A model generated the notes under the pieces. That model did not search any database and was not told the origin of the DNA. It saw only the letters and a list, made by a program, of their open reading frames with translations. Of a DNA stretch of 64,000 nucleotides, positions 61,307-64,000 are shown piece after piece. The translations under genes were made by a program, and so were the position numbers. Every line of letters begins with the position of its first letter. Position 1 is the first letter of the stretch. Source of the DNA: Larkinella terrae (lineage in GTDB: Bacteria > Bacteroidota > Bacteroidia > Cytophagales > Spirosomataceae); NCBI RefSeq assembly GCF_009668025.1, contig NZ_WJXZ01000014.1:1260448-1324447 (forward strand). Direction: 5' to 3'.

Positions 61307-61382
61307 CGGACCGTTGCCAGTTAGAAAACGTCAGTAACGGGATTTGTGCGTATTTTTGGCAGAAACCAGCCCAGGCGAAAGT

Positions 61383-62165
61383 ATGCGAATATTTCTCTTT
61401 CTTGCACTTCTGTCAATTGAATTTTTCCAGGAAGCGAATGCCCAGTCGACCGTTACCGTTCTGACGTACAACATTCACCACGGGACTAACGCGCAGGAAC
61501 ACAATACCATCGTTCAAATTGGCAGGTTGATTCGGGAATACAGCCCGGATATCATCGCCCTGCAGGAAGTGGACAGTGTGACGACCCGCAGCCGACGCCA
61601 GGATCATCTAGGGCAGCTGGCACGACTGACCTCGATGTTTCCGCTCTACGGCAAAGCCATCGATTTTCAAGGAGGTAAGTACGGGACAGCTATCTTATCG
61701 AAGTACCCTATCATTGCCAGCCAGAAGATGATGTTACCGAATCCGGATAAAACTGAACAACGGATTTTGCTTTGTGCGTACGTGGAGTTGCCGAATGAAA
61801 AAACGATCCGGTTTTGCAACTCGCACCTCGACCAGCAATCCCCGCTGAACCGGAATCTGCAACTGGCATTTATCGATAAAACGCTGGAAAACAGCATTCA
61901 ACCCGTAATCTGGTGCGGTGATTTCAACACCGACCCCGACGATCCGGAGATCGAAAAGCTGATGGACCGCTGGCGGGATGCCGGTAAAGATTCGCACACC
62001 TCGACGCTGGTGGGGACCGGGGCACGGATCGATTACGTCATGAGTCTGAAAAAAAGTGAACTGGAACTGACCCGATACCGGGTTTTAAATGTTCCTAAAC
62101 TGTCGGATCACTTGCCGGTTCTGGCAACGTACCGTTTCCGAAAACCCAAAAAAAATGGGCGGTAA
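61383..62165 (+). CDS. Exported endonuclease/exonuclease/phosphatase family protein
   Basis: The 260-residue protein has a signal peptide (FLALLSIEFFQEANA) and EEP motifs: LTYNIHHG, ALQEVDSVT, GDFNTDPDDPE and KLSDHLPVLATY. Such exported members act on phosphodiesters or phospholipid-like substrates; the actual substrate is unknown. A TATTTTTG box lies at 61351. Its presence within the fucose series may be incidental. Confidence 0.84.
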   Translation: MRIFLFLALLSIEFFQEANAQSTVTVLTYNIHHGTNAQEHNTIVQIGRLIREYSPDIIALQEVDSVTTRSRRQDHLGQLARLTSMFPLYGKAIDFQGGKYGTAILSKYPIIASQKMMLPNPDKTEQRILLCAYVELPNEKTIRFCNSHLDQQSPLNRNLQLAFIDKTLENSIQPVIWCGDFNTDPDDPEIEKLMDRWRDAGKDSHTSTLVGTGARIDYVMSLKKSELELTRYRVLNVPKLSDHLPVLATYRFRKPKKNGR

Positions 62166-62228
62166 TCGGATTACGGATCGATTTCGTTAATCCGGTTGAA
62201 ACCGCCCGACGTAAACTGCTCACTTACA

Positions 62229-62966
62229 ATGAAAGTCGCACTTTTTTTGCCGTGCTACGTTGACCAGTTTTACCCGAAAGTTGGCATCGCGACGCTCCAA
62301 CTGCTCGAAAAACTGGGTTGCACGGTAACCTACCCGCTCAACCAGACCTGCTGCGGGCAGCCGATGGCCAATTCTGGTTTTGAAAATCTGGCGCACGACT
62401 GCAATGAGTTATTTGTAACTAATTTTGGGGATAATTACGACGCGATCGTCTGTCCGTCAGGGAGTTGTGCGCTGCACATCAAGCACCACCTGCATTCGGA
62501 CAAACGCGAAGCCGATGCGCAGCAGATCCGCAGTCATATTTACGAGCTGACCGAATTTCTGACCGACGTGCTGAAAGTGGAGCAGTTACCGGCCCGGTTT
62601 CCGTATAAAGTGGGACTGCACCAGAGTTGTCACGGACAGCGCGGATTGCATCTTTCCCAGATGTCGGAACTGGTGGCAGCGCCCTATTCCAAACCGGAAA
62701 AGCTGTTGCACATGGTCGATGAGCTGGAGTTGATCAACCTGGAGCGGAAAGACGAATGCTGCGGTTTTGGCGGAACGTTCTGCGTGTTTGAAGAAGCGGT
62801 TTCGTCCCGAATGGGAGTTGATCGGGTGGAAGATCACGTTCGCAACGGAGCCGAAGTGCTGACCGGTGGAGATATGTCTTGTCTGATGCACCTGGAAGGG
62901 ATCGTTCGGCGGAAAAAATACCCGGTGAAGGTGATGCATATTGCCGAAATACTGAATCAGACGTAA
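62229..62966 (+). CDS. lutA: LutA-type (Fe-S)-binding subunit of L-lactate oxidation
   Basis: The 245-residue protein has two cysteine-rich CCG domains: TCCGQPMANSG at residues 40-50 and ECCGFGGTFCVF near 178, with YVDQFYPKVG upstream, as in LutA/YkgE. LutABC converts L-lactate to pyruvate. L-lactate is the expected product of the fucose pathway encoded just before. The lutB start lies at 63738, after an intervening toxin module. ATG 62229 is chosen over the TTG at 62196. Confidence 0.9.
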   Translation: MKVALFLPCYVDQFYPKVGIATLQLLEKLGCTVTYPLNQTCCGQPMANSGFENLAHDCNELFVTNFGDNYDAIVCPSGSCALHIKHHLHSDKREADAQQIRSHIYELTEFLTDVLKVEQLPARFPYKVGLHQSCHGQRGLHLSQMSELVAAPYSKPEKLLHMVDELELINLERKDECCGFGGTFCVFEEAVSSRMGVDRVEDHVRNGAEVLTGGDMSCLMHLEGIVRRKKYPVKVMHIAEILNQT

Positions 62967-63020
62967 CCGCTGAAAAACCGTCGAGGAGATTTTTCAACTG
63001 GAGGAAACCGATCAGAGCGA

Positions 63021-63596
63021 ATGCCGAATTTATATATTCTTGCGGGATGTAACGGCGCCGGAAAAACCACGGCGGCTTACACAATTCTGCCGGAAGTACT
63101 GAATTGTCGCGAGTTCGTCAATGCGGATGAGATAGCAAGGGGGTTATCGCCGTTTCAACCCGAAACCGTAGCGTTTGAAGCGGGGCGAATCATGTTGCAA
63201 CGGATTGATTATTTGCTTGAACACAACGTTGATTTTGCATTGGAAACGACGCTTTCGACGCGGTCTTACGTTCAGACAATCAAACGGGCGCAGGCAAAAG
63301 GGTATGAGGTTCGATTATTTTATGTTTGGCTGGAGTCTGTCGAAATTGCCAAAGAACGTGTAGCAATTCGGGTTTCAAAGGGAGGACACAATATTCCGCC
63401 TGATATTATTGAAAGGCGTTTTGAACGTAGTTTGGTTAACCTAATGTTACTGTATTTGCCTATATGTGATAATTGTTTAATTACGAACAATTCGTATGGT
63501 GAACTTCAGATTGTTGCAGAATTTACAATGGGCGAAGTAATTGATATAGTTGATGAAAAAGCCTGGCTAGGTATTCAACAGTATGGAAAAAAGTAA
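63021..63596 (+). CDS. Zeta-toxin-like kinase
   Basis: The 191-residue P-loop protein has GCNGAGKT at residues 9-16, FVNADEIARGLSPFQPE and FALETTLSTRSYVQTIKRA, matching zeta toxins/UDP-GlcNAc-kinase-like proteins. Its second half (63420-63590) is notably AT-rich and differs in codon use from lutA and lutB, which suggests acquisition. It overlaps the following small gene by 14 bases. Confidence 0.85.
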   Translation: MPNLYILAGCNGAGKTTAAYTILPEVLNCREFVNADEIARGLSPFQPETVAFEAGRIMLQRIDYLLEHNVDFALETTLSTRSYVQTIKRAQAKGYEVRLFYVWLESVEIAKERVAIRVSKGGHNIPPDIIERRFERSLVNLMLLYLPICDNCLITNNSYGELQIVAEFTMGEVIDIVDEKAWLGIQQYGKK

Positions 63597-63738
63597 ATTA
63601 ACACCCGAAAGCCTGAAAGTCGTTGAAGGAATGCGGCTGGCATTCAAAAGGTTAGTTGAGAGGACGAAACGTGAAGATGGGGAGTTAGTAGTTTGGCGTG
63701 ATGGCAAAGTCGTCCGTGTAAAAGCAAAAGATTTGTAA
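63583..63738 (+). CDS. Small protein following the zeta toxin, possible antitoxin
   Basis: The 51-residue basic/acidic protein reads MEKSKLTPESLKVVEGMRLA, then FKRLVERTKREDGELVVWRD and ends KVVRVKAKDL. Overlap with the toxin gene upstream and with the lutB start (TAATG) downstream implies coupled translation. Similar short partners accompany zeta-like kinases in Bacteroidota as I recall; the antitoxin role is inference. Confidence 0.7.
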   Translation: MEKSKLTPESLKVVEGMRLAFKRLVERTKREDGELVVWRDGKVVRVKAKDL

Positions 63739-64000
63739 TGATGAATCACTCCGAGGCCGCCGAGAAATTTACAGAAGACGTTGATCGGACCACCTGGCAC
63801 GATAAAACCTTGTGGTTTGTGCGTGAAAAACGCGATAAAGCGGTTTTTCAAATCCCGGAATGGGAAGCCTTACGCGAAGCCGCTTCCCGAATTAAGCATA
63901 ATGCCTTGTCCAACCTGGACGAATATCTTCTTGAGTTTGAGCAGAATGCAGTCAAAAACGGGGTCAAGGTTCACTGGGCCGCCGATGGGCACGAACACAA
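63738..64000 (+). CDS. lutB: LutB-type iron-sulfur protein (3' truncated)
   Basis: The frame runs off the window after about 87 residues. The visible N-terminus (TLWFVREKRDKAVFQIPEWE, then LREAASRIKHNALSNLDEYL and NGVKVHWAADGHEH) matches the start of LutB-type lactate utilisation proteins, whose ferredoxin motifs lie further downstream. It starts at an ATG overlapping the preceding stop; ATG 63741 is one codon later. Confidence 0.82.
   Translation, partial: MMNHSEAAEKFTEDVDRTTWHDKTLWFVREKRDKAVFQIPEWEALREAASRIKHNALSNLDEYLLEFEQNAVKNGVKVHWAADGHEH

Overview
The window looks like chromosomal DNA of a Bacteroidota bacterium, most likely order Cytophagales, family Spirosomaceae (a Spirosoma or Larkinella type). 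Support comes from two SusC/SusD outer-membrane pairs, a TonB receptor with a carboxypeptidase-regulatory-like domain next to a DUF4249 lipoprotein, a GWxTD lipoprotein, Bacteroidota-style promoters (TAnnTTTG -7 boxes) and moderately high GC. The genus assignment is inference. There is one tRNA, and no rRNA, CRISPR array, transposase or phage gene.

Layout. 1-9.5 kb: end of a MarR-GNAT fusion, three tandem paralogous small acidic proteins, ArfB ribosome rescue factor, a GlcD/D-lactate-dehydrogenase-like flavoprotein, a DUF3500 protein, an AbiE-like HTH/nucleotidyltransferase pair with a 46-bp perfect palindrome over its start, a Uma2 protein, RlmB and a GWxTD lipoprotein. 9.6-19.5 kb: methyltransferase, dienoyl-CoA-reductase-like SDR, cystathionine gamma-synthase/lyase-like enzyme, a second SDR, cysteine desulfurase, GlmM, a transglutaminase plus the proteasome relative Anbu, a NUDIX hydrolase and tRNA-Arg(CCG). 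19.6-33.4 kb: a polytopic membrane protein, a 1.2-kb gap with a nested inverted repeat and a possible 46-residue gene, a four-gene outer-membrane operon (Kelch-like lipoprotein, DUF4249, TonB receptor, secreted protein), then GNAT, MerR/TipAS, esterase and S9 peptidase genes. 33.3-37.1 kb: RarA, an ECF sigma factor and adenine deaminase.

37.2-64.0 kb is the most coherent part: a fucose-glycan utilisation region. I infer that two SusCD pairs import fucosylated glycans, a GH29 alpha-L-fucosidase and a neighbouring esterase process them, and FucP imports L-fucose. A mutarotase, an SDR L-fucose dehydrogenase, an amidohydrolase lactonase, an UxaA-family dehydratase, a second SDR and an FAH-family hydrolase then form the non-phosphorylating oxidative route to pyruvate plus L-lactate. 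LutA and the start of LutB, which oxidise L-lactate, follow directly, with a zeta-toxin module inserted between them.

A recurrent feature is a set of about eleven intergenic inverted repeats of 12-37 bp per arm. They mostly differ in sequence from site to site, share a simple-word character, sit at gene ends and several times run into the last codons. They deserve study as a class.
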